From Sipunculus nudus (lineage: Eukaryota > Annelida > Sipuncula > Golfingiida > Sipunculidae): DNA of 64,000 nucleotides. The notes beneath the pieces were generated by a model. That model searched no databases. It had not been told where the DNA came from and saw only the letters and a program-made list of their open reading frames with translations. The stretch lies in NCBI GenBank assembly GCA_026874595.1, contig CM049312.1:74992429-75056428 (forward strand), in the 5' to 3' direction. Shown piece by piece: positions 45,801 to 59,800 of the stretch. Positions within the stretch are counted from its first letter, which is position 1. Every line of letters begins with the position of its first letter. Both the position numbers and the translations under genes were made by a program.

Positions 45801-48800
45801 TGAGTTGTTCTATCTCTGACTTACCTGAGGTGTCCTGATGGCTTTGAGTTGTTTTACCTCTGACTTACCTGAGGTGTCCTGATGGCTTTGAGTTGTTTTA
45901 CCTCTGACTTACCTGAGGTGTCCTGATGGCTTTGAGTTGTTTTATCTCTGACTTACCTGAGGTGTCCTGATGGCTTTGAGTTGTTTTATCTCTGACTTAC
46001 CTGAGGTGTCCTGATGGCTTTGAGTTGTTTTGTCTCTGACTTACCTGAGGTGTCCTGATGGCTTTGAGTTGTTTTATCTCTGACTTACCTGAGGTGTCCT
46101 GATGGCTTTGAGTTGTTTTATCTCTGACTTACCTGAGGTGTCCTGATGGCTTTGAGATGTTTTATCTCTGGCTAACTTGAGGTGTCCTGATGGCTTTGAG
46201 TTGTTCTATCTCTGACTTACCTGAGGTGTCCTAATGGCTTTGAAATGTTCTATCTCTGACTTACTTGAGGTGTCCTGATGGCTTTGAGTTGTTTTATCTC
46301 TGACTTACCTGAGGTGTCCTGATGGCTTTGAGTTGTTTCATCTCTGACTTACCTGAGGGGACCTGATGGCTTTGAGTTGTTCTATCTCTGACTTACCTGA
46401 GGTGTACTGATGGCTTTGAGTTGTTCTATCTCTGACTTACCTGAGGTGTCCTGATGGCTTTGATTTGTTCTATCTCTGACTTACCTGTAGGGTCCTGATG
46501 GCTTTGAGTTGTTTTATCTCTGACTTACCTGAGGTGTCCTGATGGCTTTGAGTTGTTTTATCTCTGACTTACCTGAGGTGTCCTGATGGCTTTGAGTTGT
46601 TTTACCTCTGACTTACCTGAGGTGTCCTGATGGCTTTGAGTTGTTTTATCTCTGACTTACCTGAGGTGTCCTGATGGCTTTGAGTTGTTTTATCTCTGAA
46701 TTACCTGAGGTGTCCTGATGGCTTTGAGTTGTTTTGTCTCTGACTTACCTGAGGTGTCCTGATGGCTTTGAGTTGTTTTATCTCTGACTTACCTGAGGTG
46801 TCCTGATGGCTTTGAGTTGTTTTACCTCTCACTTACCTGAGGTGTCCTGATGGCTTTGAGTTGTTTTATCTCTGACTTACCTGAGGTGTCCTGATGGCTT
46901 TGAGTTGTTTGATCTTTGACTAACCTGAGGTGTCCTGATGGCTTTGAGTTGTTTTGTCTCTGACTAGCCTGAGGTGTCCTGATGGCTTTGAGTTGTTTTA
47001 TCTCTGACTTACCTGAGGTGTCCTGATGGCTTTGAGTTGTTTTATCTCTGGCTTACTTGAGGTGTCCTGATGGCTTTGAGTTGTTTCATCTCTGGCTTAC
47101 TTGAGGTGTCCTGATGGCTTTGAGTTGTTCTATTTCTGACTTACTTGAGGTGTCCTGATGGCTTTGAGTTGTTTTATCTCCGACTTACCTGAGGTGTCCT
47201 GATGGCTTTGAGTTGTTTTACCTCTGACTTTCCTGACGTGTCCTGATGGCTTTGAGTTGTTTTACCTCTGACTTACCTGAGGTGTCCTGATGGCTTTGAG
47301 TTGTTTTATCTCTGACTTACCTGAGGTGTCCTGATGGCTTTGAGTTGTTTTATCTCTGACTTACCTGAGGTGTCCTGATGGCTTTGAGTTGTTTTGTCTC
47401 TGACTTACCTGAGGTGTCCTGATGGCTTTGAGTTGTTTTATCTCTGACTTACCTGAGGTGTCCTGATGGCTTTGAGTTGTTTTATCTCTGACTTACCTGA
47501 GGTGTCCTGATGGCTTTGAGTTGTTTTATCTCTGGCTAACTTGAGGTGTCCTGATGGCTTTGAGTTGTTCTATCTCTGACTTACCTGAGGTGTCCTAATG
47601 GCTTTGAAATGTTCTATCTCTGACTTACTTGAGGTGTCCTGATGGCTTTGAGTTGTTTTATCTCTGACTTACCTGAGGTGTCCTGATGGCTTTGAGTTGT
47701 TTCATCTCTGACTTACCTGAGGGGACCTGATGGCTTTGAGTTGTTCTATCTCTGACTTACCTGAGGTGTACTGATGGCTTTGAGTTGTTCTATCTCTGAC
47801 TTACCTGAGGTGTCCTGATGGCTTTGATTTGTTCTATCTCTGACTTACCTGTAGGGTCCTGATGGCTTTGAGTTGTTTTATCTCTGACTTACCTGAGGTG
47901 TCCTGATGGCTTTGAGTTGTTTTATCTCTGACTTACCTGAGGTGTCCTGATGGCTCTGAGTTGTTTTACCTCTGACTTACCTGAGGTGTCCTGATGGCTT
48001 TGAGTTGTTTTATCTCTGACTTACCTGAGGTGTCCTGATGGCTTTGAGTTGTTTTATCTCTGAATTACCTGAGGTGTCCTGATGGCTTTGAGTTGTTTTG
48101 TCTCTGACTTACCTGAGGTGTCCTGATGGCTTTGAGTTGTTTTATCTCTGACTTACCTGAGGTGTCCTGATGGCTTTGAGTTGTTTTATCTCTGGCTTAC
48201 TTGAGGTGTCCTGATGGCTCTGAGTTGTTTTACCTCTGACTTACCTGAGGTGTCCTGATGGCTTTGAGTTGTTTTATCTCTGACTTACCTGAGGTGTCCT
48301 GATGGCTTTGAGTTGTTTTATCTCTGAATTACCTGAGGTGTCCTGATGGCTTTGAGTTGTTTTGTCTCTGACTTACCTGAGGTGTCCTGATGGCTTTGAG
48401 TTGTTTTATCTCTGACTTACCTGAGGTGTCCTGATGGCTTTGAGTTGTTTTATCTCTGGCTTACTTGAGGTGTCCTGATGGCTTTGAGTTGTTTCATCTC
48501 TGGCTTACTTGAGGTGTCCTGATGGCTTTGAGTTGTTCTATTTCTGACTTACTTGAGGTGTCCTGATGGCTTTGAGTTGTTCTATCTCCGACTTACCTGA
48601 GGTGTCCTGATGGCTTTGAGTTGTTCTATCTCCTGCCTCAGTTGATTTATTTCATCTTCCGCAGCACGCTCGCCCTCTATCCTCCTTCTTCTTTCCTGTA
48701 ACAAGACCAGTAAGTCAGGACCATGGTTACTTGGCAGCCCCCGTCCTAGCCATGAAAATATGACTCACAGGCCTTTTTTTAAACAAGAGCAATGCAAATT

Positions 48801-51800
48801 TGCATAATATGCCCATCAGATGTCTTGTGACCTCTGACCTCATAAATATGTGTGAATTTTGCTGAGAATTAAATTTAGGTGGGAAACTGTATTGGTTAAT
48901 ATTTATAATGAGTTTCATGAATATCCATAAGAATTTTGGTTAGTCATCATGGAGCCACGAAGTCTGGTGACTTCTGACCTCATCAAATATGCATGGTTTT
49001 TTGTCGAGAATAAAACTAGGCGAGATATTATATAGGTTAATATTTCTGTTGAGTTTTATGAAAATCCCTCATATTTCTGGTAGGTTAACATGGTGACACC
49101 TCAAAGTAGCCTCATGACCTCTGAACTTCTTAAATATGTGTGGATTTTAGCTTATAATCCAACTCGGGTTAAAAAATATTGGCAAGTAGTTATGGTAAGT
49201 TTCATGAGAATCCAACAAATTCCTGGTAAATTATTGTGGCGACACTAAAGGTTAATGGAAGGAGGCAAGACAGACAGACAAACCCTGGGTATATACCATA
49301 ATATATGTTTTGATGTTAATCCTCATAATATTTGAGCAATTATGTGATAAAAAAGGTCTATGTTAGCAATCATCATGCTGTGAAGACATGTAAGATACTT
49401 TAGATGTGATATTTTTAGTTATTTAAACAGGATATTGTTACTTCTTCTCTTAAATTGACACATAAATAAAACTGTTTAGATCCCTCTGGGTTGTCCTAGC
49501 TGCCACCCCAACGTCACCAGAACTTAAATATCAGCGTTTTGGCAGCAGACTGACCCTACCTCGGGCCTTGCTTTATCCAACATGACTACTTGTATTTGCT
49601 GGAGTAGGCAGATGAAAAGGGGTGAGGTTTTCCTGGGGTGCAAATTATTCTGACAATCCTTAAATGAAAACAAGCAAAATCGTGAAATTTAAGTCCCCTG
49701 CTTCTGCCTCTTGTTGTTTTTCATGCTTACCTGATCAATACGATTCAGTTTTTATGTTTGCCTGATGATGTTTCCACATGTCATATTGGCTGTGTTTAGT
49801 TTTCATGGTGCCACTGAAGATGTCTCAACATATCATAATTTTGGTTGTGAAATAGGAACAAAATTTTTTGTTTGTTTTGGAGCTGGAGAGAATAAATTAT
49901 TAAACAGACACTCCAAAACCAATCCAAACCAAAGTATGCATAAGAGCAATCACTGACCCAAATTTGAATGAAATTGGATAATATTTAGGAAAGTTATCAC
50001 ACAGAAACAAAAACCTATGGAAGGACAAACATAAGGACAGAGAAACAGACATGGAGGCAAACCCAAATCAATGTCCCCTGTTCCAGGAAGCGGGGGACGA
50101 TTAAACACAGGTCACTCCCCTCCCCCCTCCCCAACTTCACCGGCAACTTGTACACTAGAGATCTTTATATAAGCTAATGTGCCATATTTGTGCTAGTTAA
50201 AGAATACAACCTACTTCATTACATAATCATTATGTGATCATCTATGAGAGACTCACATCCTCTAGCTGATCCTCTAGTGCCATTCTCTCCTCGTCTCGTC
50301 TACGGTTTTCTTGTGCTGCCTGACGCATAAACTTTTCATCTTCTTCCCTAGGAAAAAAAGTGAAGTTAAAAGTCAACATATTCCTCTTCTGGTTTTTTTT
50401 AAAAAGAGATTCTATACTGAAGTACAGAAGAAATAATTCTATAACTGTCCGGCTATCAACATCACATACATTCCTGAAGCTGTTGGGTACACTTAAACCT
50501 TATTACATGATCACCTGATCATTAGGATGACTTTTAGTCAAACAACTAACCTGATCATCTGGATGACTTTTAGTCAGGCAACTGAGCTTATCATCTGGAT
50601 GACTTTTTAGTCAAGCAACTGAGCTTATCATCTGGATGACTTTTTGTCAAACAACTAACCTGATCATCTGGATGACTTTTAGTCAGGCAACTGAGCTTAT
50701 CATCTGGATGACTTTTAGTCAGGCATCTGAGCTTATCATCTGGATGATTTTTTAGTCAAGCAACTGAGCTTATCATCTGGTTGACTTTTTAGTCAAGCAA
50801 CTGAGCTTATCATCTGGATGACTTTTAGTCAAACAACTAACCTGATCATCTAGATGACTTTTTAGTCAAGCAACTGAGCTTATCATCTGGATGACTTTTA
50901 GTCAAACAACTAACCTGATCATCTGGATGACTTTTAGTCAAACAACTAACCTGATCATCTGGATGACTTTTCAGTCAAGCAACTGAGCTTATCATCTGGA
51001 TGACTTTTTAGTCAAGCAACTGAGCTTATAATATGGATGACTTTTAGTCAGGCAACTGAGCTTATCATCTGGATGACTTTTTAGTCAAGCAACTGAGCTT
51101 ATCATCTGGGTGACTTTTAGTCAAACAACTAACCTGATCATCTGGATCACTTTTAGTCAGGCATCTGAGCTTATCATCTGGATGACTTTTTAGTCAAGCA
51201 ACTGAGCTCATCATCTGGATGACTTTTTAGTCAAGCAACTGAGCTTATCATCTGGATGACTTTTAGTCAAACAACTGACCTGATCATCTGGATGACGCAT
51301 ATTCAAGCAACTGAGCTTATCATCTGGATGACATTTAGTCATACAACTAACCTGATCATCTGGATGACTTTTAGTCAGGCAACTCAGCTTATCATCTGGA
51401 TGACTTTTTTAGTCAAGCAACTGAGCTTATAATATGGATGACTTTTAGTCAGGCAACTGAGCTTATCATCTGGATGACTTTTTAGTCAAGCAACTGAGCT
51501 TATCATCTGGATGACTTTTAGTCAAACAACTAACCTGATCATCTGGATAACTTTTAGTCAGGCATCTGTGTTATCATCTGGATGACTTTTTAGTCAAGCA
51601 ACTGAGCTTATCATCTGGATGACTTTTTAGTCAAGCAACTGAGCTTATCATCTGGATGACTTTTAGTCAAACAACTGACCTGATCATCTGGATGACGCAT
51701 ATTCAAGCAACTGAGCTTATCATCTGGATGACATTTAGTCATACAACTAACCTGATCATCTGGATGACTTTTAGTCAGGCAACTGAGCTTATCATCTGGA

Positions 51801-53764
51801 TGACTTTTTAGTCAAGCATCGAGCTTATCATCTAGATGACTTTTAGTCAAACAACTGACCTGATCATCTGGATGACGCATATTCAAGGAACTGAGCTTAT
51901 CATCTGGATGATATTTAGTCATACAACTAACCTGATCATCTGGATGACTTTTAGTCAGGCAACTGAGCTTATCATCTGGTTGACTTTTTAGTCAAGCAAC
52001 TGAGCTTATCATCTGGATGACTTTTAGTCAAACAACTGAGCTGATCATCTGGATGATGCAAATTCAAGCAACTGAGCTTATCATCTGGATGACATTTAGT
52101 CATACAACTAACCTGATCATCTGGATGACTTTTAGTCAGGCAACTGAGCTTATCATCTGGATGACATTTAGTCATACAACTAACCTGATCATTTGGATGA
52201 CATTTAGTCATACAACTAACCTGATCATCTGGATGACTTTTAGTCAGGCAACTGAGCTTATCATCTGGATGACTTTTTAGTCAAGCAACTGAGCTGATCA
52301 TCTGGATGACTTTTAGTCAAACAACTGACCTGATCATCTGGATGACGCATATTCAAGCAACTGAGCTTATCATCTGGATGACATTTAGTCATACAACTAA
52401 CCTGATCATCTGGATGACTTTTAGTCAGGCAACTGAGCTTATCATCTGGATGACTTTTCAGTCAAGCAACTGAGCTTATCATCTGGATGACTTTTAGTCA
52501 AACAACTGACCTGATCATCTGGATGACGCATATTCAAGCAACTGAGCTTATTATCTGGATGACATTTAGTCATGCAACTAACCTGATCATCTGGATGACT
52601 TTTAGTCAGGCAACTGAGCTTATCATCTGGATGACATTTAGTCATACAACTAACCTGATCATCTGGATGACTTTTAGTCAGGCAACTGAGCTTATCATCT
52701 GGTTTAATTTAAGTCAAGCAACAGACCTTATCATCTGGATGATACATATTCAAGCAACTGACCTGATCATCTGATGACTTTTAGCATTGCAACTTACCTG
52801 ATGATCTGGGTGACTTTTAATCACATGGCCAACCTACTAGACCTCTGTATCTTAGTCAACAAATCATTCTCTTCTGTTATAACACTGACTACTTCTTTAT
52901 TATCACCATTCTTTTTTTTTGGTAAAAGTCACTGTATTTTTCAATATCTCAAAAAAGATTAAATAATTAGATTTTAGTTTTAAGTTATAAAAAAGAGCCA
53001 ACCCATGACTGTTTTTATAGTTAATGACAATTAAGTGAGCTTGATAATCTTAATCTGACCTTCGTATTTTCTCCACGGCCTCTTTCCGTCTCAGTTCCTC
53101 ATCCAGCTCCTGCTGTTTCAGCCTCTCTCGTTCAGCCTCCCGCTCCTCTCGAGCTCGTCGTCTCTCCTGTGGCCCCATCCTGCCTGGGATCTTCTCGTTG
53201 TGCCAGTGTGTCCAGGGGGGATGCTTCACTGAAGGAGACATTAAAGGAGACATCAAGAAGAAATACAGTGAAACCTCATTTTGTCAAAGGTGAAGGGACT
53301 TACAATCAAATTTTGACTTATCACCGATTTGGCACAAGCAAGTTTTATAAGGTAGTAATTTAACTTCAAACACTGAGTATGAAACTTGACAAATGTAATT
53401 TTATTTAAGGATTTTCAACAGAATAAGGTTTTATTATATATCTAACTGTATAAACTTAACTAAAATGAGTGCATGATAAAGGGGGCAGCAAATTTGAAAT
53501 TAAGATGAGCTGAAGTTACTTCTTTTTAGTTTTGTAGAATATTTTGAAGACATAAAAAAAATCTATTCATGTGATTTTATGTGTGAAAAGTGTACTTATC
53601 ACCATTACAAAAAGAAAATAATATGTATTTTTTATACATGTCAGATTAATTTCCTGATTTTATTATTAAACAATATGTGTTTCCATTTTACCATGTGGAT
53701 ACTTCAAGTTTATGAGTGTTCACTCAATATAGGCAATAACCTGGCCTAATAAGGCTAGTATTAA

Positions 53765-53801
<37 letters not shown>

Positions 53802-56800
53802 TGCCTACTGCAAAATAACAATAAGCATCAAAACATGGTGGACTGGACATCAGGGCTGAAACAAGGTCTCAAGTGCTCAAATCTGAGAAATACTTAGCGA
53901 AACCTTGAGTCCACAGTTTGGACTGGAGTTCTTGTGTGTGTATACATATAAACCTGAATATAACTGTTATACATAATATACAGTTTATTTCACAGGAACA
54001 TATATTTATGAGTGTTTTGCTTTTGGAGTTCATTTTTAGCTCTTATCTATTCCTTCACAGGGAAAAGTGAAACCATCATAAAGTCTAATTTACACATATT
54101 TTTCGCCAGTTGACAGATGTCAATTTACATCTTTACAGCATTGCCATGGCAACAAGTATCTGATTCTAACACCCCTTTACCTAAAATGGTTTCAAAACTT
54201 TTTGGGCAAGGCAGATTGATCAAATCAGTTTCAAACCATATTGTGTGTTTCACACGGGCATCTAGCACAAGGGCAAGGCATGTTCATTTCATATGTGAAA
54301 CAATATAACAGCACACTGACACAAGCATAAGCCCTCATGCTTTAACCCAACTGCTGCTTCAAAACTAGCTTAAAACCATTTTTGATGTGAACTGAGCATT
54401 CACACGTTACTTCAGCAGAACAGATAATTTGATTCACATTGGACATGGTTTGAAACCATTTCCTGAGATGGGTTCAAAATGTTTTGTCCAAATCAGTTTG
54501 GAAATACTTTGGATTGCTGTGTAAATGCCCAATTTGCATTCTAAACAGCTTGAAACTGTTTTGTATTAGCCATGTGAAAAGGGTATGATAAGGTTATATC
54601 TGCGGAGGGCTCGAGTCCAAAATTTGGTACAAGTCTCAGCACTACTGGACAGATTTAAGCGTTTTACTATAGATATGGAAAGTTGCTGGCTAATAAACTT
54701 CGCCTGTGCTTAACTGATCTGTTTCCTTATATTACACTGGAACTCTGGCTACTAAGTGACTGGTCTAAGAGCCATAAGATGGGGTCTTCTCAGGAGGCCT
54801 GCTAAGTGGATAAGTGAAGTCTCTGTCCCCTCTGACCTACGCGGCAGTCTGCTTTATCATAGGGGTGTTATTGGGTTGATCCACTTTAAGTAAAGAGGGG
54901 TGTATATATACATGTAAGGGTAGATCTATGGAATTACCCCACAAGGTGTTTTATACAAATTATCTGTAGAAGAGAGTTTACCTTGTGTAGGATCAAGAAC
55001 AGGCATAGCAGCTTTATCTCCCTGAGACAAGGCGTTTTTCAGCTCTGGGAGACAGCACCTGTTTACCTGTAAGTAAATACATGAAAAAGATACTTCATAA
55101 GGCACTTCTTAATACTTGGAAGCATATGTTACAATCAGAACACTTGTGTATCATCTGTGTTAAGAACAGAAAGGAGCATTCCTTAATAAGACATTTTGAA
55201 GAAAAATATTTTTTTAGTTTTATGGTTCTTTTTCATGTGTTTTTAAATTTAAGTATTTAATTATCAATTCTTACCTCTTACATACAGGGGAGAACCAAAC
55301 TAGTTAACAGTTCAGAAGTGTCATGGTAATGCGACCCTTAGGTAGTTTGTGTAAGATTTGACAGGTGGCAGCACCCAAAAGCCCATACTGTGGTCATAAA
55401 ATTTGAGGTTTAAATTATCTCCAACTACTTAAATACTGAAGGATTTTTTTTATTTTGCTGGTTATGTTTTATTTTTCTTTCTCAAAATCAGGAGAAATTA
55501 TATTAAATTCTGTCTATCGTAAATCATGATATTATTTAGAAAGTTACTGCATAAATACCCTGCTAGTATCACAGAGTCACACTGATAAAGCTGCTGATAT
55601 TTAAAATGCATCTATTATATTTACAGAAAAATGAACTGATACCTCAAACTGGAACTGAGGAACTGTGAACTTGACGCTCTCTGTCCTGATAGTGGTCTCT
55701 AGAGCTGAAGGCTGAAAAAGCAGAAAAGTATCAGGTACAGCATCAGATTACTGCACTCTATCCTGTTCTCATGTAGCTAAGTCTACAGGCAGAGCTGATG
55801 ATCAGTTCTCATTCATCCTTAAGGAAATGTTTATGGTTTTGACTATTTGACATTCTAGTATAATTTAACTAATCTTGACTTTATTGGTAAATATGAATAA
55901 TTACTCAGCATGAATACTCATTCTTTTTCACTGATGATTCATGCCTAAAGGAATTTAGAGTCTGACAGGATTAAACACATGGACATCTCTACATTTTCTC
56001 ATGAGTGGAACACACCCTGACAATAACACACTGTGACAGTTTTTGGTTATCTCACACACCCTGACAATAACACACTCTGACAGTTTTTGGTTATCTCAGT
56101 GAATAGGTCTTTCTTGCATTCTGATAGATCTTGGTTATCTCAGTGAGTAGTATTTACATTCTGACAGTTCTTGATTATTTAAGTGAGTGGCAGTACTTAC
56201 ACTTTGACAGTTTTTGATTTTCTCAGTGAGTAGTTTGAACAGGATGGCTGTGTATGCAGACAAACAGACAGAGTGGTAGCCAGGAACATCCAGACCGATG
56301 ATGTACTGGTCCCAGATAAACATCACCACCTCCATGTTACAGTATCCTACAGGTCAAATATATACAAAAATATATAAAAATGATACCATAACAGAAATGC
56401 ACAGAAAACATGGAAATGCGGACACCTGAACACAAGATAATTAGTTGACAAAAGAACCATTTCTGAAGTATTATGTGCCCATGGTATTTAGATCAGAACT
56501 GAACCATGATACTACAAGGTTCTAATTTCACGAGGGTTCCATTTTCATGACCTCACCATACAATAACTTACAAAGAGTATATCCATTATTCCATTAATTA
56601 ATAATCTTAAATTATATGTGCCCAAACTGGATGGGGAACTAAGTAAACACTGAATGAGTCAAAATTATTGTTTGTTACTGGCAGCTAATTTGTAACTGAA
56701 AGATTTGATATATTTCATAACAGCAATCTTTGATTTGTGGGAAGCATACAAAATCTAGTATTATTTATTATATAAATCTTTTGCCTTCAAAAATGGGGCC

Positions 56801-59800
56801 TTTTATTTGCTTACGATTTACTTTTTAGTTAATTTCCATTTCATGAATATGCAAATTTAAAACTTTCATGAACAAAAAGGTAACCACATTATGTTTATCA
56901 ATTTGGTCTAATTTTTTAGCACAGCTGACTGTTAGTCAACTGATTGAGGTATAGGAATTGTGCTTTGTCCGTTGTCTGTCCGGCCGTCCGTTAGCAGGGC
57001 ACAAATCGTAACTGCTAGTCCTAGAAACTTCTAAGTGAACATCCAAAGAGGTCAATAAAAATTCTCCTTGGAAACCTGAAATTAGGTCACTGTGACCTAT
57101 ATTCTCTGAGCTATGGGGCTTGAAAGTACCCCCCAGAATAATAAAAAATATAATACAAAACCTTCAATATCTTGAAAATTAATGCATGGATTGTCATGAA
57201 TCTTGCCTTGAATATTGACCATGACTAGTTTTGTCAATTCCCGAAAAGTGGTGGCGCCACCTGTTTTTTTTTTATTTAAATAAATATTTTTCTATTTTTT
57301 TTACTATAAAATGACAACAATCATGTCAGTTTCTCAGCTGTAATTACATCTAGTGTCCCAAAATCTGGTGTGTTTACTGATCACAAGTGGATGCCATATA
57401 GTAATTACCATGTCTGTCTAGCTGTTCGTCTGTCTGTCTGTCCATCCAAACAAAGTTGTTTCCAGATAATAACTCCAGGTTGTATTGACACATGGATTTC
57501 AAACTTGACTTATGTATGACCCACCACTAAAGAACCTATATGATTATGGGGTCACGAGGTCAAAGGTCAAGGCCACAAAACTCATTTATTTAAAAAGATT
57601 TTGGCTGCATTGTAAGCCAAGCTTTTCATCCCAAACTTTCCATTTTGCACATTTAGCTGACTTGCCAGTATGGGGAGAGCTTAAATGAATTTGGGGTCAC
57701 ATGGTCAAAGGTCAAGGTCACAGAGGCCATCTGTTCACAAATTAGTTTCCAGATGATAACTTAAGTTCAGTTTGACATATTGGTTTCAAACTTAACTTAT
57801 ATATGACTCACCACTAAAGTAAGAACCATGTCGATTTTGGGGTCCAAAGGTCAAGGTCACAGGACTTATTTCTTTAAAAAGAATGCATATGCATTTGAAG
57901 CCAAACTTTTCATTGCAAACCTTCCATCTTTGAGATGTTGCTAATCTGCCAATCGGGAAAGATTCTGTTCAATATAGGGGTCATGAGGTCAAAGGTCAAG
58001 GTCACAGTACCCACTTATTTAGAAAGATTGTGGATGCATTTAAAGCCAAACGTTTCATCCCAAACCTCCCATCTTGCACATATAGCTGAGCTGCCAACAG
58101 GGGAAGAACCTGATTGATTTGGGGGTCACAAGGTCAAAGGTCATGGTCACAAGGGCCCATCTGTCCACATATTTGTTTCTGGATGATAACTCCAGTTTGG
58201 ATTGACATATTGGTTTCAATTTTGACTTATATTAGCCCACCAATAATGTATGAACCATTTAGATTTTGGGGTCATAAGGCCAAAAGTCAAGGTCACAGGA
58301 CCCACTTCTTTAAAAAGATTGTTGATGTATTTTTATCCAAACTTTCTGTCACAAACCTTCTATCTTCCAGTTGTTGCTCACCTGCAGATAGTGGAAGTAA
58401 CTTATGAAGGTCAAAGGTCAAGGTCATGTGGGCCATCTATCCACATATTAGTTTCCAGATGATAACACCAGTTTGGTTTGAAATATTGGTTTCAAACTTG
58501 ACTTATATATGGCCCAACACTTAAGTAAGAACTGTTGATTCTGGGATTATGAGATCACAGGTCAAGGTCACAGGGCCCACCACTTTAGATGGATTGTGGA
58601 TGCATTTTAAGCCAAACTTTTCATCTCAATCCTTCCATCATCAATATGTGGTGCACCTGCCAATAGGGGAAGTTTGCTTTTGATTTTGTGGTCACAAGGT
58701 CAAAGGTTAAGGTCACAGGGCCCATCCATTCACAAATTAGTTTATGGATGATTAGTCCAGTTTGGGTAGACAGGTAGGCTTCAAACTGATCACAGGACGA
58801 ATATTTTGGAAAAACTCATAAACATATATCCTTATAGACAAATGCAGCTGAGCGTCGAGACCCATGGGTCCCTAGTTTAAAGTATCCATTTGGAAATATG
58901 TTAAATGAAAGCTATTAACTGTGCAAATATCCCAACTGGTTAACTCAGTTCTTGCCTGAAATTTACAAACCAAGTTTCAGTGTACTGGTGTCGATGGTAG
59001 AATATGGTAGGTATAAAACAAAAATTATACGTCTTACCTACAAACAGAGCTCTTATGATTGGTCGAGTCAGAGTTGTAATGGATTCCACAAGAATGTCAT
59101 GACTGCTTTGTTCTGTTGCTAGGACCTGTTCTGTGACACAAAAGCATAAATATAAGATTCCTTATGTATGGAATGTGGTATGTGGTTAAATTGGTATTGA
59201 CTAAATAAATAAGGAGAGATTCCTTATGTGTGGATCTGGCATGCAGTATTCTTATCCTGAAAAATGAATTGCAATATGTAGGAATTTTTGCCGGTTCCGC
59301 ATGGTATCCAGGGCAACACAAGAACATGCATGCTGCCGTGCCGGTACATATGAAAAACCTCTCAACAAGCATTCCACATTCTGCACATAAGGAGTCTTAG
59401 CTGTACATTGGAAATCTGTTGTTCTGCTTGGACAGGTATATTTGAAGTACTTGGTGCAAATGGTGCAAATTTTTCTAAAGATAAATATATAAAAATGTTT
59501 GTTAACTGAAAAAAAAACAGACTGTAAAGACATCACTGCTCACAATTTTAACTATATATTTTTACCAATATGTAACTGGAATACTAATTAAAAAATAGAA
59601 AGCACTCAGTAGAAAGCAAATACCTCCACCCAGAAATAACATTCAGCTCCATTCAGAATAAGGAACAAGCTATCTGTCCTTAGATTGAAACTACAGCAAC
59701 CAAATTGTGAGTATATTCCTTGTCTACTGAACAGACCAGTATAATGTTGAACTTCTTCATATCATAAAACTTAATAAGGCAGACGGGCAAACTGCATGGT

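Noticed and set aside
45787-48636. CRISPR-like array
   Set aside because: Units are contiguous without unique spacers, and the DNA is eukaryotic; it is a minisatellite derived from an exon.
51972-52774. Long open frames on both strands (repeats of MTFSQATELIIW and CHPDDKLSCLTK)
   Set aside because: They result from a 36-bp minisatellite whose period is a multiple of three; there is no start context, splice site or domain.
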